Shown here: piece by piece, positions 1 to 6,657 of the stretch
How positions within the stretch are numbered: position 1 is the first letter of the stretch
How the letters are laid out: each line of letters begins with the position of its first letter
Assembly (NCBI GenBank): GCA_001799195.1
Contig: MGSU01000119.1
Coordinates: 4,262 to 11,078 of the forward strand
Origin: Deltaproteobacteria bacterium RIFOXYA12_FULL_61_11
GTDB lineage: Bacteria > Bdellovibrionota_F > JAHFAK01 > YA12-FULL-61-11
DNA length: 6,817 bases
Direction: 5' to 3'
Program-made: the position numbers and the translations under genes
Notes under the pieces: generated by a model
What the model saw: only the letters and a program-made list of their open reading frames with translations
Database searches by the model: none
Told to the model about the DNA's origin: nothing

Positions 1-183
1 AATTACTATGCTTCGACCGGCTACCGCCGACCAGCCGAGCACCACCGCTTGCGCCGACGGCAACTAGGTGCCCTCCTCCGCTTCTATTCGGCTCCTGCTC
101 GTCTCAGCTACCTGTTCGACCACCTGCGCACGCGAGAAGGAGCGATCGACCTAACCCGTAAACTGCTGCGGCATCTGACCTGA
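1..183 (+). CDS. C-terminal end of an unidentified protein (partial, 5' end outside the window)
   Basis: An open frame enters from the left edge and ends at TGA 181-183, giving 60 visible residues. The visible part is rich in Arg and Leu (for example RRRQLGALLRFYSAPARL, then LTRKLLRHLT at the end) and looks helical and basic. No catalytic motif is visible. A basic Arg/Leu helical tail with an RFY-type motif is common at the C-terminus of cobalamin-binding radical SAM proteins, and the next gene is one, so a second radical SAM enzyme is my best guess, but only a guess. The next gene starts 13 bases after this stop and its ribosome binding site follows the stop directly, so the two are probably one transcription unit. 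The frame is convincing because it stays open over the whole visible stretch, ends just before a strong ribosome binding site, and leaves no unexplained gap. Confidence 0.6.
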   Translation, partial: NYYASTGYRRPAEHHRLRRRQLGALLRFYSAPARLSYLFDHLRTREGAIDLTRKLLRHLT

Positions 184-190
184 GAGGAGG
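184..190 (+). promoter_or_regulatory. Ribosome binding site for the radical SAM gene
   Basis: GAGGAGG follows directly on the upstream TGA and lies 6 bases before the GTG at 197. It fixes the start of the radical SAM gene at this GTG although the codon is not ATG. Confidence 0.8.
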
Positions 191-196
191 ATCCGA

Positions 197-1645
197 GTGC
201 GGTTGCTCTTCGTCAACCCGACCCTGGCCGAGGACTTCAGCGCGCTGGATATCGCCATCACGGTGCTCGCCTCGGTCGTCAATGCCGGTGGGCGCCACCG
301 CGCGGCCATCTGCGACCTCACCTTCCACAGAAGGCACTGGCAACGCACCCTCGACCTGGCCATCGCTCGGCACCGCCCCGCTCTGATCGCGATGTCGACC
401 AATACCATGTACATGAAATTCGTGCGCCTTGTCGCGGATTATGCGGCCCGTGTCCATGGTCTGCCGGTCCTGGTAGGGGGGCACCACGCAACGAGGTTCC
501 CGGAAGAGACCATGGCCTTGGGCTGCTTCGCACACCTCCTCACCGGGGACGCCGAAGAAACCCTGCCCGGCCTCCTCGACCGGCTCGAGGCCAACCTTCC
601 CGCCGAGGATCTTCCCGGCTACTATCGACGTCTCGACGGGAACACGCTCCGGCCTGCGGCTCCCGGCCGCTTCTACCAGGACCTGCACCGCTTGCCCCAC
701 CTGGATTGGGACCTCTGGGAGGAACTCCCTCGCTATTTCTATTATTTGGGCATGCTCTACATGATCGGCTCGCGCGGCTGTCCCTATCGCTGCACCTTCT
801 GCGACGCGGTAGGACTCGACAATGCCGCAGAAGGTTCCTATTTCCGCCTTGCTCCTCCGGAACAGTACGCCAAGGAATTGGCTTGGCAGTGGGAAAAATA
901 CCGCGGCAAGGGCCTGCGGCTGGCCCAACTCTTCGACCCGGTGTTCACCCTGAACAAACCCTGGGTCTTGGCCTTCGCCAAGGCCTATATCGCCACCGGG
1001 GCGCATCGCGAATTCGGGTACAGCGTCTTTTCCCGCATCGACAACCTGGACCAGGAGCGCATCGAAGCCCTCGCCGAATCCGGGTGCAAACTCCTGCGCG
1101 TTGGCATCGAGGCGGGGAACGAGCGGGTTAGGAAAAATACCTATGCGAAAAATATCTCCAACCACGAGGTCCGCCGCATCATCACCCTGGCGCGCAAACA
1201 CGGACTTGGTTTCACCACCTTCTTCATCCTCGGAGGTCCCTCGGAGGACCGCCGCACCATGCTCGAGACCATCCGGTTGGCCCGCGAGGTCAACCCACGG
1301 CGCAGCGCCTTCTTCATCTACAAACCCTTTACCTCCGAGGGGCTGAAACAACTCCGGGAACATGGGTGTTCGGTCCACGAGGATCGCTGGGCCGCAGCCG
1401 ACAACATCTCGTTCGGTGCGGTCTTCGATTCTCCAAACTTCTCACGCGCAGAAGTCCAGGCCCTGCAACACCTGGCCTACTCCGTGACCTTCGGGCAGAG
1501 GCTCCTGGGCATGCTCCGAGAACACCCGGTGCTCTATTTCGCGCGGCTCTTCGCCTATGTCGGCCGCGGGTTGGCAGACGGGCTCTCCCCTGCCTACCTG
1601 GCCATGTATTTCCACGTCTACGGGTACGATTACATCGATCATTGA
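197..1645 (+). CDS. Cobalamin-binding-domain radical SAM enzyme (B12-binding/radical SAM, BchE-like superfamily), substrate unknown
   Basis: This 482-aa protein has the two-domain layout of the B12-binding radical SAM class. Residues about 1-130 form the Rossmann-like cobalamin-binding domain, opening MRLLFVNPTL and carrying the typical GGHHATRFPEET segment (GGHH at 94-97). The radical SAM core follows, with the 4Fe-4S cluster motif CPYRCTFC (Cys195, Cys199, Cys202), a VGIEAGNERVRK strand near residue 300 that fits the SAM-binding side of the barrel, and GGPSED at about 346-351. The C-terminal 100 residues are family-variable. Enzymes of this class cleave S-adenosylmethionine reductively and catalyse methylations, cyclisations or rearrangements in cofactor, lipid or natural-product pathways; nothing here tells which. 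The lower-ligand motif DxHxxG of classical B12 proteins is not visible, as in many members of this class. It starts with GTG behind a strong ribosome binding site and is probably co-transcribed with the upstream partial gene. It is likely cytoplasmic and oxygen-sensitive. Family assignment is firm, function open. Confidence 0.92.
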   Translation: MRLLFVNPTLAEDFSALDIAITVLASVVNAGGRHRAAICDLTFHRRHWQRTLDLAIARHRPALIAMSTNTMYMKFVRLVADYAARVHGLPVLVGGHHATRFPEETMALGCFAHLLTGDAEETLPGLLDRLEANLPAEDLPGYYRRLDGNTLRPAAPGRFYQDLHRLPHLDWDLWEELPRYFYYLGMLYMIGSRGCPYRCTFCDAVGLDNAAEGSYFRLAPPEQYAKELAWQWEKYRGKGLRLAQLFDPVFTLNKPWVLAFAKAYIATGAHREFGYSVFSRIDNLDQERIEALAESGCKLLRVGIEAGNERVRKNTYAKNISNHEVRRIITLARKHGLGFTTFFILGGPSEDRRTMLETIRLAREVNPRRSAFFIYKPFTSEGLKQLREHGCSVHEDRWAAADNISFGAVFDSPNFSRAEVQALQHLAYSVTFGQRLLGMLREHPVLYFARLFAYVGRGLADGLSPAYLAMYFHVYGYDYIDH

Positions 1646-1651
1646 GCTTCC

Positions 1652-3331
1652 TCAGAGCACCCGTCGGCGCCTACACGGAGGAGGTAGGTCTCGTTCTTCT
1701 TTTCTGTCCCTGACCCACACCTGGAGCCGGACGTCGTCGTGCTCCCGGAGGGGCAGGTCGATCGCGGAACGCCAGCCGCTCTCGACCAGTTCCAACCAAG
1801 TCGGGAGATGTCGTTCGAGCCAGGACAGTTCCAGGTCCGGAACCCGGGCGTCATAGAAGGGGCGGGTGGGCAGGATCAGGATGTCGACCGCTGCCCTGAC
1901 CACCTTGTCATCGTGGGTCTCGGCGCTGAGCTGAGAGAGCGAGACGAACTCCTGGGCTCCCAACCGGTGGGCCACTCCCCAGAGATCTCCACCCGGGATG
2001 AAGGTATCGGCGAAGAGCTGAACGGCCATGAGCTTACGCCTCGGAGACGCGGGTTCGAACTGCTCGAGCGACCAATGCCCCTCTGTCAAGACATACGGTT
2101 GTCGTAAACCTTCGGAGAAGAATTGCCGATCGAAGGACCCGTAGGTGAACTGACGCACTTCGCTGGACTCGCGCACCGTCTGGACCGCTGGAGGAGCGAG
2201 GAAGAGCAGGGTCAAACCGGCGGCCACAAGGGGCTTCCGAGGAACGAGCAGGCCGAGAATATCGCGCCAAGCCATGGAGAGAAGCAAGGCTCCCACCGGT
2301 ACGAGGACCAAGGTGTACCGCGTGCTCTTGGCCAGGACCAGGATCGAATAGCAGAGGTAGGGCCAAGCAGCCACAGAGGGGAGCCAGAGGGGCAATCGCC
2401 GGCGTACCCCGAGCCACAGGACGGAGAGGAGCGTCAACGCCCCAAGGTACCCTCCGACCTGGTGCTCCCACCACAAACGGCCGAAGGTGACGAAGTCAAT
2501 TCGGAGTGCCGAGGTGAACAGCACCGTCGGCTTATCCTCTCGAAGCTGCTGCAACACCTCGGGAAGGTGTTCGAAATACCAGGGGGCCGCGCATACGCAG
2601 CAGAGCGTGGCGGCCAGGGCAGTGGGGAGGATCGCCCTGCGCCATCCTCCGGACGGTACGGACCTTTCTCGGCGCAGCAACACCACCGCTGCACCGCAAC
2701 CGAGGAAGGTGAGGGCGAAGTAGGTGGTGGTCAACATTCCCAGCCCGACGAGCAAGCCCAGCGCCAACGCCGGTAGTACCCGGGTCATGCGAGCCGATTT
2801 CCAGACCGCATAGAGCGCCCACAGCAAGAGTACTTCGGATTGCAGCGCCATCAGGTACAAACGGGAATAGGCATAGATACCCGGGGAGAAGGCATAGAAC
2901 CAGGCCGCGATCAGGCCGAGGTGTGGACCACCGAGGGCACGTCCGAGAAAGAACAGAGCCAGTATCCCGAGCGCGAGAGTCACACTGCCGATCCAGAGGC
3001 TCTGGCCATCCATGCTCGTGCAGCCGAGGTGATGAAGAGCGAGCGCCGGATAACACAGGCCAGGCGGATAGACCGCTCCCCAGGTCGAGACCGTACGCAA
3101 CCATTTCCTTGGGTGTTGCTCGAGGGTCTGCGCAAACGCTTGACAGTTCAGATGATAGGATCCCGCGTGATGCACATCGACGGGAGTTGCATCCCGTTCC
3201 AGGACCAGAGCGTTGCACCACAGGTGGAAGAGCATGAGGCCGAGCAGGAGCGGCCAAGCATACCAATTGTCCCTCATGGAAGGGAGCAGCCCGAAGCGAA
3301 GCACAGAGCTCGGAGAACCAGACCTGGTCAC
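1652..3331 (-). CDS. Polytopic membrane glycosyltransferase-like protein (GT-C fold, PMT/ArnT-like)
   Basis: This 559-aa protein has a hydrophobic N-terminal two-thirds with many membrane helices (roughly 23-44, 112-130, 138-156, 160-177, 184-205 and more up to about 395), followed by a soluble C-terminal part. That is the layout of GT-C glycosyltransferases of the PMT/ArnT type, which move sugars from polyprenyl-phosphate carriers to lipids or proteins on the outer face of the inner membrane. Supporting features are an acidic first periplasmic loop (PVDVHHAGSY, Asp52), a YPPG motif at 88-91, and the segment FSPGIYAYSRLYLMALQSE at about 148-166, which resembles the 'SP...SR...' helix of the family. 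Asp52 as the catalytic acid is inference. The start is uncertain: GTG at 3331 gives the longest frame but has only a weak AGG upstream. GTG at 3304 and ATG at 3277 are alternatives, and all keep the first membrane helix. The next in-frame stop upstream is near 3395. The gene is transcribed away from the ATP synthase operon and ends 6 bases from the radical SAM stop. Donor and acceptor are unknown. Confidence 0.8.
   Translation of the reverse strand: MTRSGSPSSVLRFGLLPSMRDNWYAWPLLLGLMLFHLWCNALVLERDATPVDVHHAGSYHLNCQAFAQTLEQHPRKWLRTVSTWGAVYPPGLCYPALALHHLGCTSMDGQSLWIGSVTLALGILALFFLGRALGGPHLGLIAAWFYAFSPGIYAYSRLYLMALQSEVLLLWALYAVWKSARMTRVLPALALGLLVGLGMLTTTYFALTFLGCGAAVVLLRRERSVPSGGWRRAILPTALAATLCCVCAAPWYFEHLPEVLQQLREDKPTVLFTSALRIDFVTFGRLWWEHQVGGYLGALTLLSVLWLGVRRRLPLWLPSVAAWPYLCYSILVLAKSTRYTLVLVPVGALLLSMAWRDILGLLVPRKPLVAAGLTLLFLAPPAVQTVRESSEVRQFTYGSFDRQFFSEGLRQPYVLTEGHWSLEQFEPASPRRKLMAVQLFADTFIPGGDLWGVAHRLGAQEFVSLSQLSAETHDDKVVRAAVDILILPTRPFYDARVPDLELSWLERHLPTWLELVESGWRSAIDLPLREHDDVRLQVWVRDRKEERDLPPPCRRRRVL
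1669..1705 (+). terminator. Weak candidate intrinsic terminator after the radical SAM gene
   Basis: CCTAC at 1670-1674 can pair with GTAGG at 1684-1688 around a 9-base loop, with a possible outer G-U pair (1669/1689). A pyrimidine stretch rich in T follows (1690-1705). It lies about 25 bases past the radical SAM stop and inside the 3' end of the convergent glycosyltransferase gene. The stem is short and the T tract is interrupted by C and G, so this is only a candidate. Confidence 0.25.
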
Positions 3332-3362
3332 CTGGACGACCTGGGGATCGGTACACCCCTTA

Positions 3363-3392
3363 ACCCTAGCCTCCTGAAGAGGGCCGGGTCAA
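3363..3392 (-). promoter_or_regulatory. Weak candidate promoter for the glycosyltransferase gene
   Basis: On the minus strand TTGACC (3392-3387, five of six matches to the -35 consensus) is followed after 18 bases by TAGGGT (3368-3363, three of six to the -10 consensus). Transcription would start near 3356 and leave about 25 bases before the GTG at 3331. The position is sensible but the -10 box is poor. Confidence 0.3.
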
Positions 3393-3464
3393 CTCCATCG
3401 TACTAGGTCCACCATCCTGCCACAGCCGGCGAGACCAGGTGTTCCGAACTGCCCCGTAAATCAT

Positions 3465-3493
3465 TTGACATTTCCTCGGCAGGCACTTACAAC
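3465..3493 (+). promoter_or_regulatory. Sigma70-type promoter of the ATP synthase operon
   Basis: A perfect -35 box TTGACA (3465-3470) is followed by a 17-base spacer and TACAAC (3488-3493), which matches the -10 consensus at four of six positions including the key T1, A2 and A5. The spacing is ideal. Transcription should start near 3500 and give a leader of about 70 bases before the ATG at 3570. It is the only strong promoter-like pair I found in the divergent intergenic region, and no a/c subunit genes lie between it and the stalk gene, so it probably drives the whole operon. I see no clear operator or riboswitch in the leader. Confidence 0.65.
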
Positions 3494-3556
3494 TGCGTCG
3501 CGTTTGCAGCAGGCCCCCACAGCGCACAGGCCTCGCCGCGTTCACGACCCACTGTC

Positions 3557-3565
3557 GAGAGGAGG
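3557..3565 (+). promoter_or_regulatory. Ribosome binding site deciding the start of the b'-b fusion gene
   Basis: GAGAGGAGG lies 4 bases before the ATG at 3570. The reading frame is open further upstream to a TTG at 3465, but that TTG is part of the -35 promoter box, so the upstream extension is not translated and ATG 3570 is the start. Confidence 0.85.
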
Positions 3566-3569
3566 ACCG

Positions 3570-4535
3570 ATGCTCGAGCTCGACCCCCTGTTGCTCCTCA
3601 TCCATCTTGGCATCTATCTCGTTTTCCTCTTTCTCTTCGGGACCTTTGCCGTGAAACCCATCGTCGCTCACCTCAAGCTGCGGGAGCAACGGCTCGGCGG
3701 CTTGCGCCGCAAGAGCGACGAACTCGCCGCCGAACTCCAGGCCCTCCGGACCACGCTCGAACAGCGCACCGCCGAAGCCCAGATCGAAGGCGGCAAGCAC
3801 ATGGACGCCGTCCGCAAACGGGCCTCCGACGAGGAACACCGCTTGCTCGAAGAAGCCCGTGCGGCTGCCTCGAACCTGATCAAGCAGACCGAGACGCACC
3901 TGGCCGAGCAACTCGTCACCGCTCGGGCCGACCTCGAACGCCGCCTCTCCGAGATCAGCGGTTCCATCGTCTCGCGGCTCGGTGTCGTGGTACTGGGTCT
4001 CTGCGTCATGCTCGAGGATCAAGCTCTTGCCAGCTCCGCCGAGGGCGGCCATCACGCTTCGATCGGCGATCTGCTCTTCCCGGCCATCAACTTCGCCATC
4101 CTGGTCGTCCTACTCTTCAAGGTCCTCAAGAAACCGCTCTCCACCATGCTCCAGAAACGGCGCACGGGAGTGGCCGATTTCATCGCCCAGCACGAACAAC
4201 GCCAGGAACAGCTCGCGGCCGAGCTCGCTACGCTCCGCGACCGGGTCAGTGGTCTCGACCAGATTGTCGCCGAGATCGTCGAGGACAAACGCGCCGCCGC
4301 CATGGCGGACTATGAGAAAACCCTTGCTCATGCCCGCGCAGTGGCTGCCCAGATCGCCGACAATACCGAACGCATCTGCGCCTCCATGATTGTAAAGGCT
4401 ACGGCCGAATTGGTCGATGAGGCGCTGGATCGGGCGATCGCCGAGGCCGGTCTCCAACTCGCGGGCCGCAAAAACCTCGGGGTGGAGCAGGTGCTCGGCT
4501 CGCCTTCGCTGCGCAACCTCTGGGCTCAGAACTGA
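3570..4535 (+). CDS. atpF: Fused F1Fo ATP synthase peripheral stalk subunits b' and b (AtpF-type, two tandem b domains)
   Basis: This 321-aa protein contains two complete ATP synthase b-type units in one frame. Unit 1 (about 1-137) has a membrane helix at 5-26, a conserved Lys-Pro just after it (K29 P30), then about 100 residues of charged helix, ending ISGSIVSRLG like the usual C-terminus of b' subunits. Unit 2 has a second membrane helix at about 168-186 (INFAILVVLLFKVL), again a Lys-Pro (K188 P189) and basic KRR, then a long charged helix to the C-terminus. Single b or b' subunits are typically about 140-180 aa, so the length fits two. The b/b' pair forms the stator stalk that links the membrane a subunit to delta on top of F1. 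Between the units lies a short hydrophobic stretch (138-148) followed by EDQALA-SS, resembling a signal peptide with an Ala-x-Ala cleavage site. No ribosome binding site precedes the internal GTG (3987) or ATG (4008), and no stop lies near the junction in any forward frame. The gene is first in its operon, and atpH follows after 12 bases. Confidence 0.88.
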   Translation: MLELDPLLLLIHLGIYLVFLFLFGTFAVKPIVAHLKLREQRLGGLRRKSDELAAELQALRTTLEQRTAEAQIEGGKHMDAVRKRASDEEHRLLEEARAAASNLIKQTETHLAEQLVTARADLERRLSEISGSIVSRLGVVVLGLCVMLEDQALASSAEGGHHASIGDLLFPAINFAILVVLLFKVLKKPLSTMLQKRRTGVADFIAQHEQRQEQLAAELATLRDRVSGLDQIVAEIVEDKRAAAMADYEKTLAHARAVAAQIADNTERICASMIVKATAELVDEALDRAIAEAGLQLAGRKNLGVEQVLGSPSLRNLWAQN

Positions 4536-4547
4536 GGAGGCAACCCC

Positions 4548-5087
4548 ATGCTCAAGGAAACCCTGGCCAAGGTGTATGCCGAGTCCCTCTTCAACTTGGC
4601 CCACGCGGCCAAGACCGAACGCGATTGCCTCGACGAACTCCATCACTTCAATCGTTTCCTGCGCCATGAGGTCATCGCCGACTTCCTCACCTCCCCGGTC
4701 GTTCCTCTGGAACGCAAACGCGAGATTTGCACCGAGATCTTCGGTTTGACCACGTTCTCCGAGCCTCTGCGCAACATCGTCGCGCTCTTGCTCGAGCGCA
4801 AGAAGCTCGGCTTGCTCCCGGACATCGAGATCCACTTCACCCGTTTCCTCGAACGCCAGGAGGGCATCCTCCAAGTCGAGGTGCACAGCGGTTTCCCGGT
4901 CGGCGAGAACGAACTGGCGAGCATTGCCGGCAAACTCCACCAACTCTCCGGCGCCACCATCCGCCTACATCCCCGAGTAGACGAAACCCTGCTCGGCGGA
5001 TTAAAGCTGGTGATCGGCGATACGGTTATCGACGGAACGATCAAAGGATACCTGACCACGCTGCGTGAAACAGTCCGCCGCGCATGA
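4548..5087 (+). CDS. atpH: F1Fo ATP synthase subunit delta (OSCP homologue)
   Basis: This 179-aa protein has the usual length and layout of AtpH. An N-terminal helical bundle (about 1-105, opening [18 protein letters not shown]) binds the top of the alpha3beta3 head. The C-terminal domain carries the family signature around residues 144-165 ([15 protein letters not shown], then a DGTIKGYL segment). Delta joins the peripheral stalk to F1 and lets the stator resist rotor torque; it acts on the cytoplasmic face of the inner membrane. In this operon its direct partner is the C-terminal end of the upstream b'-b protein. The start ATG is preceded by GAGGAGG (4534-4540) at a spacing of 7 bases, and this ribosome binding site overlaps the TGA of the fusion gene, so translation of the two is likely coupled. 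atpA follows after 25 bases. No unusual residue or truncation is visible. Confidence 0.96.
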   Translation: MLKETLAKVYAESLFNLAHAAKTERDCLDELHHFNRFLRHEVIADFLTSPVVPLERKREICTEIFGLTTFSEPLRNIVALLLERKKLGLLPDIEIHFTRFLERQEGILQVEVHSGFPVGENELASIAGKLHQLSGATIRLHPRVDETLLGGLKLVIGDTVIDGTIKGYLTTLRETVRRA

Positions 5088-5094
5088 CGGACGG

Positions 5095-5106
5095 AAGGAG
5101 AAGGGG
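5095..5106 (+). promoter_or_regulatory. Ribosome binding site region deciding the atpA start
   Basis: AAGGAG (5095-5100) runs directly into AAGGGG (5101-5106). The second copy sits 6 bases before ATG 5113, the first sits 6 bases before an in-frame TTG at 5107. ATG is preferred because it gives the usual alpha N-terminus. A longer reading from GTG 5065 would lie inside atpH and has no support. Confidence 0.6.
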
Positions 5107-5112
5107 TTGCAC

Positions 5113-6636
5113 ATGGAAAACAAGGCGCTCGAGATGAAGGCCGACGAGATCACCAGCATCATCGTCAAGAAGATCGAGGGATTCCAGAAAGAGGTCACCG
5201 TGGCCGAGACCGGCACGGTGCTCACCGTCGGCGACGGCATCGCCCGCGTCTATGGCCTCTCCAACGCCATGGTCGGAGAGCTGATCGAGTTCCCCGGCGA
5301 GAATATGGGCATGGTCCTCAACCTCGAGGAGAGCAACGTCGGCTGCGCCCTATTCGGCCACGACGAGCACATTAAGGAAGGGGACACGGTCAAACGCACC
5401 GGCCGCATCATCTCCGTGCCGGTGGGCGAGAAAATGCTCGGTCGCGTGGTCGACGCACTCGGCACCCCCATCGACGGCAAGGGGCCGATCCAGAGCGACC
5501 TCACCCGCAAGGTCGAGATCAAGGCTCCGGGCATCGTCGCCCGGAAGAGCGTCCATGAACCGCTGCAGACCGGGCTCAAGGCCATCGATTCCATGGTCCC
5601 GATCGGCCGAGGCCAACGCGAGCTCATCATCGGCGACCGTCAAACCGGGAAGACGGCGGTGGCCGTGGACACCATCATCAACCAGAAGCACACCGACGTG
5701 CACTGCATCTACGTCGCGATCGGCCAGAAACGCTCGACCGTGGCCCAGGTCGTGGACAAACTGATGCAACACGGCGCCATGGACTACACCACCGTGGTCG
5801 CCGCCACGGCGAGCGAACCGGCTCCCCTGCAGTTCATCGCCCCCTACACCGGTTGCACCATGGGCGAGTATTTCCGCGACAACGGCAAGCACGCCCTAAT
5901 TATCTACGACGACCTCAGCAAACACGCCGTGGCCTATCGCCAGCTCTCCTTGCTGCTGCGCCGCCCACCGGGACGCGAAGCCTACCCCGGCGACGTCTTC
6001 TATCTCCACTCGCGCCTCCTCGAGCGCGCGGCCAAGATGAACGACGAACTCGGCGCCGGATCGCTGACCGCCTTACCCGTGATCGAAACCCAGGCCGGCG
6101 ACGTCTCGGCCTACATCCCCACCAACGTCATCTCCATCACCGATGGTCAGATCTACCTCGAAGCCAACCTCTTCTACTCGGGTATCCGGCCGGCCATCAA
6201 CGCGGGTCTCTCGGTTTCTCGCGTCGGCGGCGCGGCCCAGATCAAAGCGATGAAGCAGATCGCCGGCATGCTCAGGCTGGAACTGGCCCAGTACCGCGAA
6301 CTCGCCGCCTTCGCCCAATTCGGCAGCGACCTGGACAAATCCTCCCAGAAGCGCCTGCAACGGGGCCGCGTGCTCACCGAGATCCTCAAGCAGGACCAGT
6401 ACGTCCCCCTGCCCGTCGAGAAGCAGGTCCTCATCATCTTCGCCGCGACCAAGGGGTATCTGGACGATTACAAACTCCCGACCCTCTCGCGTTACGAACA
6501 GGAACTCAACACCTACATGGACCAGAAGCACGCTGACCTGCTCTCCGAGCTTGCCAAGAGCGGCAAGATCAGCGAGCAGCTCGAGCAGAAGCTCAAGGCG
6601 GCGCTGGACACCTTCAAGGGACAATTCCGCGAGTAA
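5113..6636 (+). CDS. atpA: F1Fo ATP synthase subunit alpha
   Basis: This 507-aa protein is a full-length alpha subunit (family usually about 500-515 aa). The N-terminal beta-barrel covers roughly residues 25-95, the nucleotide-binding domain about 96-375, and the helical C-terminal domain the rest. The P-loop is GDRQTGKT at 174-181 with Lys180. The Walker B strand is LIIYDDLS with Asp266/267. The position of the catalytic glutamate of beta is a glutamine (VAIGQK, Gln205), as expected for the non-catalytic alpha. The arginine finger that reaches into the beta catalytic site is in SVSRVGG at Arg370. The short loop [14 protein letters not shown] lacks the insertion found in the E. coli protein, which is the common form outside enterics. 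Three alpha alternate with three beta in the F1 head in the cytoplasm. It lies between atpH (25 bases upstream) and atpG (21 bases downstream) in one operon. All key residues are present and nothing looks degraded. Confidence 0.98.
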   Translation: MENKALEMKADEITSIIVKKIEGFQKEVTVAETGTVLTVGDGIARVYGLSNAMVGELIEFPGENMGMVLNLEESNVGCALFGHDEHIKEGDTVKRTGRIISVPVGEKMLGRVVDALGTPIDGKGPIQSDLTRKVEIKAPGIVARKSVHEPLQTGLKAIDSMVPIGRGQRELIIGDRQTGKTAVAVDTIINQKHTDVHCIYVAIGQKRSTVAQVVDKLMQHGAMDYTTVVAATASEPAPLQFIAPYTGCTMGEYFRDNGKHALIIYDDLSKHAVAYRQLSLLLRRPPGREAYPGDVFYLHSRLLERAAKMNDELGAGSLTALPVIETQAGDVSAYIPTNVISITDGQIYLEANLFYSGIRPAINAGLSVSRVGGAAQIKAMKQIAGMLRLELAQYRELAAFAQFGSDLDKSSQKRLQRGRVLTEILKQDQYVPLPVEKQVLIIFAATKGYLDDYKLPTLSRYEQELNTYMDQKHADLLSELAKSGKISEQLEQKLKAALDTFKGQFRE

Positions 6637-6657
6637 CCCCGAGAAGGAGGTCCGGTC

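Noticed and set aside
104-1378. 424-aa open frame on the minus strand opposite the radical SAM gene
   Set aside because: It is antisense to a gene with clear family motifs, shows no recognisable domain, and long antisense frames are expected in GC-rich coding DNA.
2123-2776. Plus-strand open frames of 217 aa here and 188 aa at 2840-3406 opposite the glycosyltransferase gene
   Set aside because: Both are highly charged, low-complexity translations rich in Gln, Glu, Gly and Arg, antisense to a frame with convincing membrane helices.
2532-3356. 274-aa minus-strand frame overlapping the glycosyltransferase N-terminus, with AGGAGG 13 bases before its GTG
   Set aside because: The translation has no membrane helices or known motif, while the other frame on the same strand gives a coherent polytopic protein. 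The ribosome binding site is also too far away.
3366-3398. A 10-codon minus-strand reading frame (MELTRPSSGG) in the leader region, considered as a leader peptide
   Set aside because: It has no run of regulatory codons, no attenuator hairpin follows, and it overlaps the candidate promoter, so it would probably lie outside the transcript.
3465-3569. N-terminal extension of the b'-b protein from TTG 3465
   Set aside because: The TTG is the start of the TTGACA promoter box and the extension has no b-subunit character. ATG 3570 has a strong ribosome binding site.
3982-4389. A separate gene starting at the b'/b junction in another frame
   Set aside because: The translation is a Ser/Arg/Pro-rich shadow without a membrane helix, and the b unit is encoded in the frame of the fusion.
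4110-4943. 277-aa minus-strand open frame across the b'-b and delta genes
   Set aside because: It is the antisense shadow of two well-identified ATP synthase genes and crosses their boundary; no domain or ribosome binding site supports it.
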